DNA of 64,000 nucleotides, from contig JAJFIR010000006.1 in the NCBI GenBank assembly GCA_021774795.1, forward strand, positions 1 through 64,000, in the 5' to 3' direction. This document shows, one piece after another, positions 50,249 through 58,321 of the stretch. The first letter of the stretch is position 1. Each line of letters opens with the position of its first letter. The notes under the pieces were generated by a model, which did no database searches, was not told where the DNA came from, and saw nothing but the letters and a program-made list of their open reading frames with translations. The DNA comes from Emcibacteraceae bacterium (GTDB taxonomy: Bacteria; Pseudomonadota; Alphaproteobacteria; Sphingomonadales; Emcibacteraceae). The translations under genes and the position numbers were made by a program.

Positions 50249-51067
50249 ATGGGTTTTTCCATAAACACAAATGCCGGCGCACTTGTTGCTCTGCAGAACC
50301 TAGGTACGACAAACCGTAGGCTTAACGTGGTGCAAAATCGTATTAACACGGGACTAAAGGTATCTGGAGCAAAAGATGACGCGTCGATTTTTGCCATTGC
50401 ACAAAAACAGCGTGCGGTGCTGGGTGGCTTTTCTGCGGTAAAAGATAGTCTTAATAGGGCGGTTGGCGGTGTCGATGTTGCATTAGCGGGTGCCGAAGCG
50501 ATATCTGATCTTATCATTCAAATGAAAGAAAAGGCAGTCAGTGCTGCAGATCCGGGAAATGACGATCCCGCGCGAGCCATTTTAAACGAAGACTACCAAC
50601 AACTGGCACTACAGGTTCAGACAATTGTACTTAATGCGCAATTTAACGGCAAAAATGCCCTTCGCAATGATGATATAAATGCGATCGTCGGTGCAGAAGG
50701 AAGCGCGACAAATGCAATTATAATTCCGGCCGCAGATTTGTTGCCTTTTGCAAATGGATTGACGATTTTATCTCTCACTTCTCAACCTGTAGCCGCCATA
50801 ACGGCGAATTCATTAGGTGGATTTACAGATATTGTGAATGGAGTTCTTTCGAAGTTTGGTGCTGGAGCCAAACGGCTGGAAATAGCAGGAACATTTGTTG
50901 AAAAAATATCTGACGCAGTTGAAGTGGGTATAGGTAATCTCGTAGATGCGGATCTAGCGAGAGAAAGCGCAAACCTACAATCTTTTCAAGTCAAGCAACA
51001 ATTGGGTATACAAGCTCTGGCGATTGCCAATCAGGCACCGCAGACTGTCTTATCTTTATTTGGGTAA
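50249..51067 (+). CDS. Flagellin 2
   Basis: The 272-residue protein is closely related to flagellin 1 in both conserved ends (FSINTNAGALVALQNL, RINTGLKVSGAKDDASIFAIAQ, GIGNLVDADLARESANLQSF, ALAIANQAPQTVLSLFG) and differs in the variable domain (about 135-195). The 3' end overlaps the convergent methylase gene by 12 bases, so no terminator lies between. Its leader shares AATGGAGAT just before the start with flagellin 1. Spacing from the flaG terminator implies a separate promoter. Confidence 0.95.
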   Translation: MGFSINTNAGALVALQNLGTTNRRLNVVQNRINTGLKVSGAKDDASIFAIAQKQRAVLGGFSAVKDSLNRAVGGVDVALAGAEAISDLIIQMKEKAVSAADPGNDDPARAILNEDYQQLALQVQTIVLNAQFNGKNALRNDDINAIVGAEGSATNAIIIPAADLLPFANGLTILSLTSQPVAAITANSLGGFTDIVNGVLSKFGAGAKRLEIAGTFVEKISDAVEVGIGNLVDADLARESANLQSFQVKQQLGIQALAIANQAPQTVLSLFG

Positions 51068-51688
51068 CTTATTCTTTTCAAGTAAGAACCAGTTGACATC
51101 ATCTTGAGGAAATGCGTTATCTCGATGGTATACAAAGCCGTAGTCAACCATTTTTAAGTTTTCAAATCTATCGAGCATATCACCTGCAAAGTCTCGTTTA
51201 TATAATTTATCTGAATGCCCCCTGTAGCTTATTGTAACAGGTGCTGGGTTATAATATTCGCAAATGAGTATGTATTTGTTAGATGCTTGATAAAGTTTAT
51301 CATATACATTTGGCAACATTTTTGGATTGATGTGAATTAATACACCCTTTATCAATGAAAGCATTGACGGTCTATTCGGTTGGAAATCGAAAATAGAGCC
51401 ATTAAATACGTTTTCTTCGCCAATCTTAGAACCAACCAATGTAGCTGCTTTCTTATTGATTTCTATCGCAAACTGGTTCTGTAACGGGTAGAGTATTTTC
51501 ATAGCTTCTAAGTTTAATCCGATATTTGTGCCAAATTCCACCACGGATTCAATTTTTTCTGCACTATTTAGTGCTTTCGTAAAGAGATTTATATTTGATG
51601 CAATTAGCTCATCACCGTTATTACGGTCAACATATTCGTTACCAAATTCCCCTGCCCAAAATTCTTCCTGCTCAGTTGAGAAATCCAT
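51056..51688 (-). CDS. Pseudaminic-acid-biosynthesis-associated methyltransferase
   Basis: The 210-residue protein matches the SAM-dependent methylases that travel with pse genes: EQEEFWAGEFGNEYVDRN at the start, the SAM-binding segment SVVEFGTNIGLNLEAM at about 47-62, the LIKGVLIHINPKMLPNVY motif and CEYYNPAPVTISYRGHSDKLYKRDFAGDM. It probably adds a methyl group during or after Pse synthesis. It is divergent from pseG, and both start codons are about 105 bases apart. GAGGAGG is a strong ribosome-binding site. Confidence 0.88.
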   Translation of the reverse strand: MDFSTEQEEFWAGEFGNEYVDRNNGDELIASNINLFTKALNSAEKIESVVEFGTNIGLNLEAMKILYPLQNQFAIEINKKAATLVGSKIGEENVFNGSIFDFQPNRPSMLSLIKGVLIHINPKMLPNVYDKLYQASNKYILICEYYNPAPVTISYRGHSDKLYKRDFAGDMLDRFENLKMVDYGFVYHRDNAFPQDDVNWFLLEKNKLPK

Positions 51689-51794
51689 TTTAAACCTCCT
51701 CTATAAAAAGTGTTTTTCAACTTTAATCCACTTCTTCGGATGAAAGCAATTTTATTATCTTTAATTTCTTGTCTTTGTTGAATATTATGGTTCA

Positions 51795-52832
51795 ATGAAT
51801 TTTTTAATACGCGTTGATAGCAATAAGAAAATGGGTTCGGGCCATGCGATGCGAATGATTGCGTTAGCAGAAGTGCTTGTTGCAGAAGGGCACAAAGTAT
51901 TTTTCTGCTATAATCAAATGCTCCCGGAAATCGAAAATAAAATAGTGGAAATAGGTGCTAGTTATCAATTCATTGATGCGGAGATATCTAGCGATCAGGA
52001 TTTGAAGTTAACATGTGCATTGGTAGTTGAAAAAGAAGTAAGTGCAATTATTGTAGATGGATATATTTTCAATCAGTCTTACTTACAATCATTAGGTCAA
52101 AATAATGTATTAGTATATATGGATGATTTAGCTTCAGTTACAAATAGTTACGTTGATATAATCATTAACAGTAGTCCTGCAGCATCTAATATAAATTATG
52201 AAAAGCTTGCTCCAAATGCATTACGTTTAATAGGGCCTGACTTTGTCCCTATAAGGAGTGAGTTTCGGGAAGAAAAGCAACGATTGTTACCGTTAAATAG
52301 GCGAGAAAATATATTGGTAACATTTGGCGGAACTGATCCAATGAGCCTTACTATACCAACAATAAATGCACTCATAGGAACTTTTCCCTCAACACAAAAT
52401 ATTGATGTTGTTGTAATGACTGATAAAATGCCGTGTTTCCCAACGCAAATTAAAGTTCACAATAACTGCAATTACATGGCAGAGTTAATGGCAAAATCAA
52501 GACTTGCTATTTCTGCCGGCGGGAGTACAGTTTTCGAGCTTGCTGCAATGAATGTTCCAACAATTATTGCAGTTGTCGCCGATAACCAAGAAAAGCATGC
52601 TCAATGGTCGCAGAAGAATGAAATGAGCATGGTGGTGGATTTACGTTTAGAGAATAGTAACCATGCTGCTGATATAATTGCGAATGCTGCAAAGGACCTA
52701 ATGTTTAATTTTGAAAGAAGAACAAAATACATCAATAATAATAAAAAATTAGTGGATGGAATGGGAACTATTCGAATTGCAGAAGAAATAATTGAAATGT
52801 GTATTCAGGAACAAAATAAACGTGAAGATTAA
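51795..52832 (+). CDS. pseG: UDP-2,4-diacetamido-2,4,6-trideoxy-beta-L-altropyranose hydrolase (PseG)
   Basis: The 345-residue GT-B-fold protein starts FLIRVDSNKKMGSGHAMRM, containing the GxGHxxR nucleotide-sugar loop, and continues with LVTFGGTDP-like VTFGGTDPMSL and SRLAISAGGSTVFELAAMNVP. PseG removes UDP from the diacetamido sugar to give the free hexose for PseI. It is the fourth of six steps to CMP-pseudaminic acid. Its end overlaps pseI by 11 bases. It starts the plus-strand run pseG-pseI-pseF-pseH. Confidence 0.93.
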   Translation: MNFLIRVDSNKKMGSGHAMRMIALAEVLVAEGHKVFFCYNQMLPEIENKIVEIGASYQFIDAEISSDQDLKLTCALVVEKEVSAIIVDGYIFNQSYLQSLGQNNVLVYMDDLASVTNSYVDIIINSSPAASNINYEKLAPNALRLIGPDFVPIRSEFREEKQRLLPLNRRENILVTFGGTDPMSLTIPTINALIGTFPSTQNIDVVVMTDKMPCFPTQIKVHNNCNYMAELMAKSRLAISAGGSTVFELAAMNVPTIIAVVADNQEKHAQWSQKNEMSMVVDLRLENSNHAADIIANAAKDLMFNFERRTKYINNNKKLVDGMGTIRIAEEIIEMCIQEQNKRED

Positions 52833-53856
52833 CGGACGTAAAATAGGTGACGGAGCGACGCCATACATAATTGCCGAAATGTCAGGTAATCACAATATGG
52901 ACATTAAACGAGCTTTTAAAATTATTGCTCAAGCTAAGAGTTCAGGGGCGGATGCTGTAAAATTACAAACTTATAAACCTGAGACGATTACCTTAGATCA
53001 CGATAGTGAAGAGTTTATTATTAAAAGCGGTTTGTGGGCAGGAAGAAAGTTTTTTGACCTGTATGCAGAGGCGATGACACCATGGGCGTGGCATAAAGAT
53101 CTATTCGAATATGCAAAAGATATTGATATAACAATTTTCAGTTCTCCATTTGATTTTACGGCCGTAGATTTACTTGAACAACTAGGTGCGCCGGCGTACA
53201 AGATTGCGTCTTTTGAAATAATCGATATTCCACTCATAAAATATGTAGCACAAACAGGTAAACCAATCATAATTTCTACAGGGTTGGCAAACGAAGAAGA
53301 AATATCAGAAGCGTTGGATGCAGCTGGCGAAGGCTCGCGTGCCTTATTGCATTGTGTGAGCGGATATCCGTCACCATATAAAGATATGAACTTGGCAACT
53401 ATGATTGATATGAAGGATAGATATTCGGTGGTTACTGGTTTATCGGATCACTCTATGGGGATCGCGGTGCCTGTGGCTGCAACAGTTATGGGAGCGTCGA
53501 TAATTGAAAAACATATGACGTTATCGCGCGCGGACGGTGGAATAGATAGCGATTTTTCTCTGGAAGCTTTAGAGTTTAAACAAATGGTTGATGGATGTCG
53601 TCATGCATTTGATGCTATTGGCTATGTAAATTACGACCTTAAAGAAAGTGAAGCTAATAGTAGGGAATATCGCAGATCAATATATATTTGTGAAGATATG
53701 AAGAAGGGGGATAAATTCACTCGTCAAAACGTTCGTTCTATTAGGCCCGGTTATGGTCTACATCCAAGATATTTAGATAAGATACTTGGAAGGAAATCCA
53801 CCATTGGATTGAAAAAGGGCTCTCCATTAAGTTGGGAGATGATAGAAGATGAGTAA
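52822..53856 (+). CDS. pseI: Pseudaminic acid synthase (PseI)
   Basis: From GTG 52822 (AGGA nine bases upstream) the product has 344 residues: KINGRKIGDGATPYIIAEMSGNHN, KLQTYKPETITLDHD, SSPFDFTAVDLLEQLGAPAYKIAS and HCVSGYPSPYKDMNLATM, all NeuB-type barrel motifs, then a C-terminal SAF-like domain (YRRSIYICEDMKKGDKFTR). It condenses the hexose with phosphoenolpyruvate. The longer frame beginning ten codons upstream overlaps pseG by 41 bases and lacks a better ribosome-binding site. It overlaps pseF by 8 bases. Confidence 0.94.
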   Translation: MKINGRKIGDGATPYIIAEMSGNHNMDIKRAFKIIAQAKSSGADAVKLQTYKPETITLDHDSEEFIIKSGLWAGRKFFDLYAEAMTPWAWHKDLFEYAKDIDITIFSSPFDFTAVDLLEQLGAPAYKIASFEIIDIPLIKYVAQTGKPIIISTGLANEEEISEALDAAGEGSRALLHCVSGYPSPYKDMNLATMIDMKDRYSVVTGLSDHSMGIAVPVAATVMGASIIEKHMTLSRADGGIDSDFSLEALEFKQMVDGCRHAFDAIGYVNYDLKESEANSREYRRSIYICEDMKKGDKFTRQNVRSIRPGYGLHPRYLDKILGRKSTIGLKKGSPLSWEMIEDE

Positions 53857-54589
53857 AACCGTTGCGATTTCTATGGCGAGAATGACTTCGAGCCGTTTAC
53901 GTGGTAAGCCGCTGATGGAAATTGAAGGTATACCACTTCTAAAATATCATGTTGAAAGGCTGAAAAAAGCCACCAAAATAGACCAGATTGTTATTGCGAC
54001 GACGACTAACAAAGAAGATGATGAAATAGAACAGTTTTGCAATAAAAATTTAATCAAGTGCTTTCGCGGATCTGAAGAGGATGTTTTGTCGCGCTATTAC
54101 TTGTGCGCGATTGAGAGTGAGGCGGATGTAATTATACGTATTACCGGAGATTGCCCGTTAATCGATCCAGTTTTAATTGATCAATTGATAGAATATTGCT
54201 GCGGAAACAAGGATCTAGACTATGCGTCATTAGATGTGGCAAAATACCCCCGTGGATTTGACTGTGAATTTTTTTCACGTGCTATTCTCGAAGAAGTGCA
54301 GAAAGAAGCCGTATTGGATTATCATAGGGAACATGTTACTAATTTTATTTACAGCCAACCGGAGCGTTACAATATAGGCAAGTTAACTATGGTTGATGAC
54401 TACTCCCATTTACGTTTTTGTGTAGATGAAAAAGATGATTTTGTATTTATAAGTAAAGTTATTAAACAATTTGGTGAAAGAATATACAATATTGGTTGGC
54501 AAGAGATTGTAAATTTAGTCTTATCAAGACCGGACATTGCAATGATTAACGAGAATGTAACTCAGCACGTTCCTGGAGGTACTAAATGA
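53849..54589 (+). CDS. pseF: Pseudaminic acid cytidylyltransferase (PseF, SpsF-like)
   Basis: The 246-residue protein is a nucleotidyltransferase: AISMARMTSSRLRGKPLMEIEG at the start (CMP-sugar synthetase loop with SxRLxGKP), QIVIATTTNKEDDEIEQFC, GSEEDVLSRYYLCA and IIRITGDCPLIDPVLID. This SpsF-type version takes the place of the NeuA-like PseF in many Alphaproteobacteria. It activates Pse with CTP. It starts inside pseI and overlaps pseH by 4 bases. Confidence 0.88.
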   Translation: MSKTVAISMARMTSSRLRGKPLMEIEGIPLLKYHVERLKKATKIDQIVIATTTNKEDDEIEQFCNKNLIKCFRGSEEDVLSRYYLCAIESEADVIIRITGDCPLIDPVLIDQLIEYCCGNKDLDYASLDVAKYPRGFDCEFFSRAILEEVQKEAVLDYHREHVTNFIYSQPERYNIGKLTMVDDYSHLRFCVDEKDDFVFISKVIKQFGERIYNIGWQEIVNLVLSRPDIAMINENVTQHVPGGTK

Positions 54590-55176
54590 TAAAGGCAAGA
54601 AAAATAATTTTGAAAGAAATTTTAAAATGTTCGAAAACCCTGCAAATTAATGTACTTTCAATTAGGAATGAAAAAAATATTCGTGCAGCAATGTATACGG
54701 ATCATGAGATATCGGAAGAGGAGCATTTTTCTTGGTTAGAGAATTTAAAAAGCGATGATCGCCAAAAGGTATTTGCAGTATTGGGAGAGAATGATAGTCC
54801 ACTTGGTGTAGTCAGCGTTAACGATATTGACCTAAAGCATAGTAAAGCCGATTGGGCATATTATTTAAGCGCAACTGAACGGGGAGGGTTAGGCGCCGCA
54901 TTGGAATGGATGTTAATTGAATATGTGTTTGATGAACTAAAGCTTGAGAAACTAAACTGCGAGGTGATTGATACTAATACCGCAGTAGTCAAGATGCATT
55001 GTAAATTTGCATTTGAGAAAGAAGGCTTTAGACGAAGTAATATTATAAAAAACAGCGAGAGAATTGGGGTCCACTTTCTAGGATTAACAAGTGAGGATTG
55101 GTTTGCTAAAAGAGAAGATATTTATGCTAAATATACTAAAATACTTTCAAGGTTTGATGTTTCTTTTGCGAAGTGA
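54586..55176 (+). CDS. pseH: Pse-pathway N-acetyltransferase (PseH)
   Basis: The 196-residue GNAT protein shows LKEILKCSKTLQINVLSIRN, a middle block HEISEEEHFSWLENLKSD, then AYYLSATERGGLGAALEWMLIEYVF, in which the acetyl-CoA loop differs from the R/Q-GxG consensus, and KLNCEVIDTNTAVVKMHCKFAFEKEGF, which is the PseH signature. It acetylates the 4-amino sugar made by PseC. It follows pseF with a 4-base overlap (ATGA) and is followed by 87 bases before pseB. Confidence 0.88.
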   Translation: MIKARKIILKEILKCSKTLQINVLSIRNEKNIRAAMYTDHEISEEEHFSWLENLKSDDRQKVFAVLGENDSPLGVVSVNDIDLKHSKADWAYYLSATERGGLGAALEWMLIEYVFDELKLEKLNCEVIDTNTAVVKMHCKFAFEKEGFRRSNIIKNSERIGVHFLGLTSEDWFAKREDIYAKYTKILSRFDVSFAK

Positions 55177-55263
55177 ATTGTTGATCATATCGGATTAGTA
55201 TATTAAGTATTATGGGTATTAATAAAGTATAACTTTCAATCAGTTTTAGTTGGGAAATAAAAT

Positions 55264-56283
55264 ATGAGGGACTTTGCAACAGATCTTTCTTTTTTAGATG
55301 GTGCGTCGGTGTTAATAACTGGTGGAACAGGATCGTTAGGCAAAAAGCTTGTGGAAAAATTCCTCAATGACGTGAATTTGCACCGTTGTATAATTTTTTC
55401 TCGCGATGAACTCAAACAGTTTGAAATGGAGCAAAACCTAAAAAATCATCCGAAATTCTCTATGCTTCGGTTTTTTATTGGCGATGTTCGCGATAAAAAC
55501 AGACTTTTGATGGCACTTCGTGGTGTCGATTACGTTATTCATGCTGCTGCACTTAAGCAAGTTATGACAGCTGAATATAACCCGTTTGAATGCATAAAAA
55601 CCAATGTTCTGGGGGCGCAAAATCTCGCGGAAGCTTCGATAAGATGTGGTGTTAAAAAAATAGTAGCGCTCTCTACTGATAAAGCGGCAAGCCCGCTTAA
55701 TTTATATGGCGCTTCAAAACTTGCTTCCGATAAAATATTTGTTGCGGCTAATAGCCTTGGTGGCGCGCAGGATTTTTCATGTTCCGTAGTACGTTACGGA
55801 AATGTATTTGGCTCGCGCGGTTCTGTCATTCCTTTTTTTAGAAATTTAATTGCTGAAGGAAGCGATTTTCTTCCCATAACCGACAACCGTATGACACGGT
55901 TCTGGATCACGATTGAGCATGGTGTAAATTTTGTACTAAGTAGCTTGAAAATGATGCGAGGCGGTGAAATTTATATCCCGAAAATTCCAAGTATGAAAAT
56001 TACCGATATGGCACGGAATATTGCGCCGGATATGGAACTAAGGGAAGTTGGCATTCGGCCAGGTGAAAAGCTTCATGAATTGATGATCACGAAAGATGAT
56101 GGACGTTTAACATTTGAACTTGACGACCGCTACGTCATAGCACCGCAATTCACTTTTTGGAAAAGTGATGCTTACGAAGTTCTGGGGGCCAAAACAGTTG
56201 GCGAAGGTTTTGAATATACCAGTGATAATAATGCTGAGTGGATTGATGACCAAACCTTCCAGAAATTATTATCTCAGATATAA
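55264..56283 (+). CDS. pseB: UDP-GlcNAc 4,6-dehydratase, inverting (PseB)
   Basis: The 339-residue short-chain dehydrogenase/epimerase-fold enzyme has NAD loop LITGGTGSLGKKLVEKF at about 17-33, FSRDELKQFEMEQNL, HAAALKQVMTAEYNPFE and the catalytic YGASKLASDKIF; RYGNVFGSRGSVIPFF and GIRPGEKLHELMI complete the family pattern. It starts the Pse pathway by 4,6-dehydration with 5-epimerisation. It comes last in the cluster and after an 87-base gap, so it may have its own promoter. A strong bidirectional terminator follows. Confidence 0.93.
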   Translation: MRDFATDLSFLDGASVLITGGTGSLGKKLVEKFLNDVNLHRCIIFSRDELKQFEMEQNLKNHPKFSMLRFFIGDVRDKNRLLMALRGVDYVIHAAALKQVMTAEYNPFECIKTNVLGAQNLAEASIRCGVKKIVALSTDKAASPLNLYGASKLASDKIFVAANSLGGAQDFSCSVVRYGNVFGSRGSVIPFFRNLIAEGSDFLPITDNRMTRFWITIEHGVNFVLSSLKMMRGGEIYIPKIPSMKITDMARNIAPDMELREVGIRPGEKLHELMITKDDGRLTFELDDRYVIAPQFTFWKSDAYEVLGAKTVGEGFEYTSDNNAEWIDDQTFQKLLSQI

Positions 56284-56354
56284 ATATTCGGATATAGCCA
56301 TAATGGCCGGCTTAAATATCTTTAGACTTTTGATAAAGAGTTTCCGATAAAGAT

Positions 56355-56388
56355 CAGAAGGTTGATTTTTATATCAACCTTCTGTCTT
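56355..56388 (+). terminator. Terminator between convergent pseB and flagellin 3
   Basis: CAGAAGGTTGAT (56355-56366) and ATCAACCTTCTG (56373-56384) form a perfect 12-bp stem. On the minus strand the hairpin is followed by a T/A-rich stretch, on the plus strand by TCTTT. It probably serves both genes. Confidence 0.75.
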
Positions 56389-56412
56389 TCGTCAGAATGC
56401 CCTTTTATGGTA

Positions 56413-57243
56413 CTAACCACCAAAGAGATTCAGAATTGATTGAGGTGCAGAGTTAGCGATCGATAAGGCCTGCACGCCAAGTTGTTGTTTCACCTGTAAC
56501 GACTGTAATCGCGCACTCTCTCTCGCGAGGTCTGCATCCACCAGATTACCAATACCGACTTCAATAGTATCAGATATCTTTGTAGCGAAAACTCTTTGGG
56601 CTTCGAGTGACTTGCCGCCCGCACCTAGTCTAGTTAATACCGCGTTTACGTTTGCAAGCGATGTTGTAACGTCGGTAACAGCAGAAGCTGCATCTGCCAA
56701 CGTACCAACACTTTGGGTTGCCGTAATAACAATGTTACCACCGCCTAAAGTTAGATTTTCGTGAACGATGGTAATTTTCTGTAGTGCATCCGGGCTGGTA
56801 ATTGCGACGATTTGATCAGTACCCGCATCAATAAGGTTTGTACCGTTAAATGAAGCGTTATTTGTAATAATCGTGATCTGTGCCCGAAGAGCATCAAAAT
56901 CTTGTGCGAGTGCGACCCGGCTTGTTGCGTCGAGACCTTCATCGGCGGCTGCAACAGCTTTTTCTTTCATTTCAATTAGTAAGTCTGAGATACTACTTGC
57001 AGCAGCAAGCGCAATATCAACAGTACTAATTGATCTGTCCAGGCTCTGTTTTACAGCGTTGTACCCGCGTAAGTCGGCGCGTAATTGTTGGGCGATAGAA
57101 TAGACAGCTGCATTATCTTTAGCACTTGATATTCTAAGACCTGTGTTAATTCTGGTTTGGACACCATCCAAACTCTTTGTAGTATTGTTTAAATTTTGTA
57201 GTGCGCTTAATGCGCTGGCATTTGTATTAACTGAAAAGCCCAT
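56413..57243 (-). CDS. Flagellin 3
   Basis: The 276-residue protein shares both conserved ends with the other two flagellins (FSVNTNASALSALQNLNNTTKSL, RINTGLRISSAKDNAAVYSIAQQLR, GIGNLVDADLARESARLQ, VKQQLGVQALSIANSAPQSILNLFGG) but diverges more and has its own variable region with Thr/Ser/Val runs (150-190). A consensus-perfect sigma-54 promoter lies about 70-85 bases upstream, unlike flagellin 1. AAGGAG is a strong ribosome-binding site. Different promoter classes suggest ordered production of filament subunits. Confidence 0.95.
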   Translation of the reverse strand: MGFSVNTNASALSALQNLNNTTKSLDGVQTRINTGLRISSAKDNAAVYSIAQQLRADLRGYNAVKQSLDRSISTVDIALAAASSISDLLIEMKEKAVAAADEGLDATSRVALAQDFDALRAQITIITNNASFNGTNLIDAGTDQIVAITSPDALQKITIVHENLTLGGGNIVITATQSVGTLADAASAVTDVTTSLANVNAVLTRLGAGGKSLEAQRVFATKISDTIEVGIGNLVDADLARESARLQSLQVKQQLGVQALSIANSAPQSILNLFGG

Positions 57244-57313
57244 TTTTGCTCTCCTTTATGGTTTTCATTCTGACAAATTAAATATCCTTAATAGATATTC
57301 GTACTGATAGAAA

Positions 57314-57329
57314 AGCAATAAACGTGCCA
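57314..57329 (-). promoter_or_regulatory. Consensus sigma-54 promoter of flagellin 3
   Basis: On the minus strand the sequence reads TGGCACG-TTTA-TTGCT, matching the sigma-54 -24/-12 consensus at every defined position. The expected start of transcription is near 57302, giving a leader of about 60 bases to the flagellin at 57243. Confidence 0.82.
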
Positions 57330-57465
57330 GATTCTGAGCTAGGGTAAGGTGTTGAATTATAACGATAAAATTTAATACTGTTGAAATTAATGTAGGCCTT
57401 GGGAAATATATACCTCGGCATATGGCAATGATTGCAGGGTGCATAAATAATGACTCATAGGTTGT

Positions 57466-57503
57466 AAAAAAAATACCCCCAGAAATTCAAAATTTCTCGG
57501 GGG
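57466..57503 (-). terminator. Terminator of the flgI-flgJ-flgN operon
   Basis: On the minus strand CCCCC(G)AGAAATT and AATTTCTGGGGG form a stem with one bulge and a 3-base loop, followed by TATTTTTTTT (A-run at 57466-57473 on the plus strand). It lies 33 bases after the flgN-like stop and before the flagellin 3 promoter, so it separates the two units. Confidence 0.85.
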
Positions 57504-57535
57504 CTAATTTAGAGGGCCTTTATTAGATATACGGT

Positions 57536-57988
57536 TTAAATTGTTTTATTTACTGCAAGGAAAGTGGTGTTATTTGCGAGTGATTTATTTGCCATTTTCG
57601 CATTCGGACCATATTTACTGCTCATGCCATTCTGATTGGCTACTTCGTCACTAATATCTTTTATCATTTGCTCGGAAAGTGTCTTTTTTGCTTTGATGAA
57701 ACGCGTATGTTTTTGCAACGTATCTTGAAATTGCCTGCTTTCCATTTTTAATATTCTTACAATTTCCCCGTTACCGGCAGAAGCGAGACCGCCATTCAAT
57801 TTAATATCGTTTAATTCTTTGTGATAAGAAGCCGTCAGAATATTTTTCCTTTTTTGAAATTTTTCAATTTCCTGAGGGCGATCAGTTTTTAAACACGCCA
57901 TTTCTTCATTAATAATAGCAGTAAGCTGTTTAGTAATTTCGATAAGAGTGATGACGGGCGTTTCCTGGTGTTGTTCTAACTGTTTCAT
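57536..57988 (-). CDS. FlgN-like flagellar chaperone
   Basis: The 150-residue, all-helical soluble protein (ITLIEITKQLTAIINEEMACLKTDRPQEIEKFQKRKNI-type heptads, then a Ser/Asn-rich tail) has the features of FlgN family export chaperones, which guard hook-associated proteins FlgK and FlgL. The sequence itself is weakly diagnostic; the call relies on the gene order flgI-flgJ-flgN and the size. The ATG overlaps the flgJ stop by one base, so translation is coupled. The terminator follows. Confidence 0.65.
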   Translation of the reverse strand: MKQLEQHQETPVITLIEITKQLTAIINEEMACLKTDRPQEIEKFQKRKNILTASYHKELNDIKLNGGLASAGNGEIVRILKMESRQFQDTLQKHTRFIKAKKTLSEQMIKDISDEVANQNGMSSKYGPNAKMANKSLANNTTFLAVNKTI

Positions 57989-58320
57989 TATTTACCAACT
58001 TCCTGGGATTTTAGAATTTCCCTGTAGATTGCGTCAGACATGCCAATACCGCCTTGTCCGGAAATTGATTTACCTAACTGTTCATTCATTAGATCACGAT
58101 ATATTTCTTCACTTTGACCACCACCAAACGGACCGTCTGTTTTTACGCCTACAGACATACTTTTTAACATTTGAGAGATAAAGACAGCTTCGAATTCATC
58201 CGCAGCACGCCGAGCACTGATTTCCTCTGCGGTTTTGGGCTCGCCAATTGGTTTAGCTTTTAGTTTGTTAGCATTATTATCAGTCAGGCTCGCTTGAAGT
58301 TGTGAAAAGTTCGTATCCAT
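57988..58320 (-). CDS. flgJ: Rod-binding protein FlgJ, N-terminal type
   Basis: The 110-residue protein matches the short rod-binding FlgJ: RRAADEFEAVFISQMLKSMSVG near the middle, then FGGGQSEEIYRDLMNEQLGKSISGQGGIGMSDAIYREIL. It lacks the muramidase half found in enterobacterial FlgJ, as is usual in Alphaproteobacteria, where a separate lytic enzyme opens the wall. It follows flgI by one base, and overlaps the flgN-like start. Confidence 0.92.
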   Translation of the reverse strand: MDTNFSQLQASLTDNNANKLKAKPIGEPKTAEEISARRAADEFEAVFISQMLKSMSVGVKTDGPFGGGQSEEIYRDLMNEQLGKSISGQGGIGMSDAIYREILKSQEVGK

Positions 58321-58321
58321 T

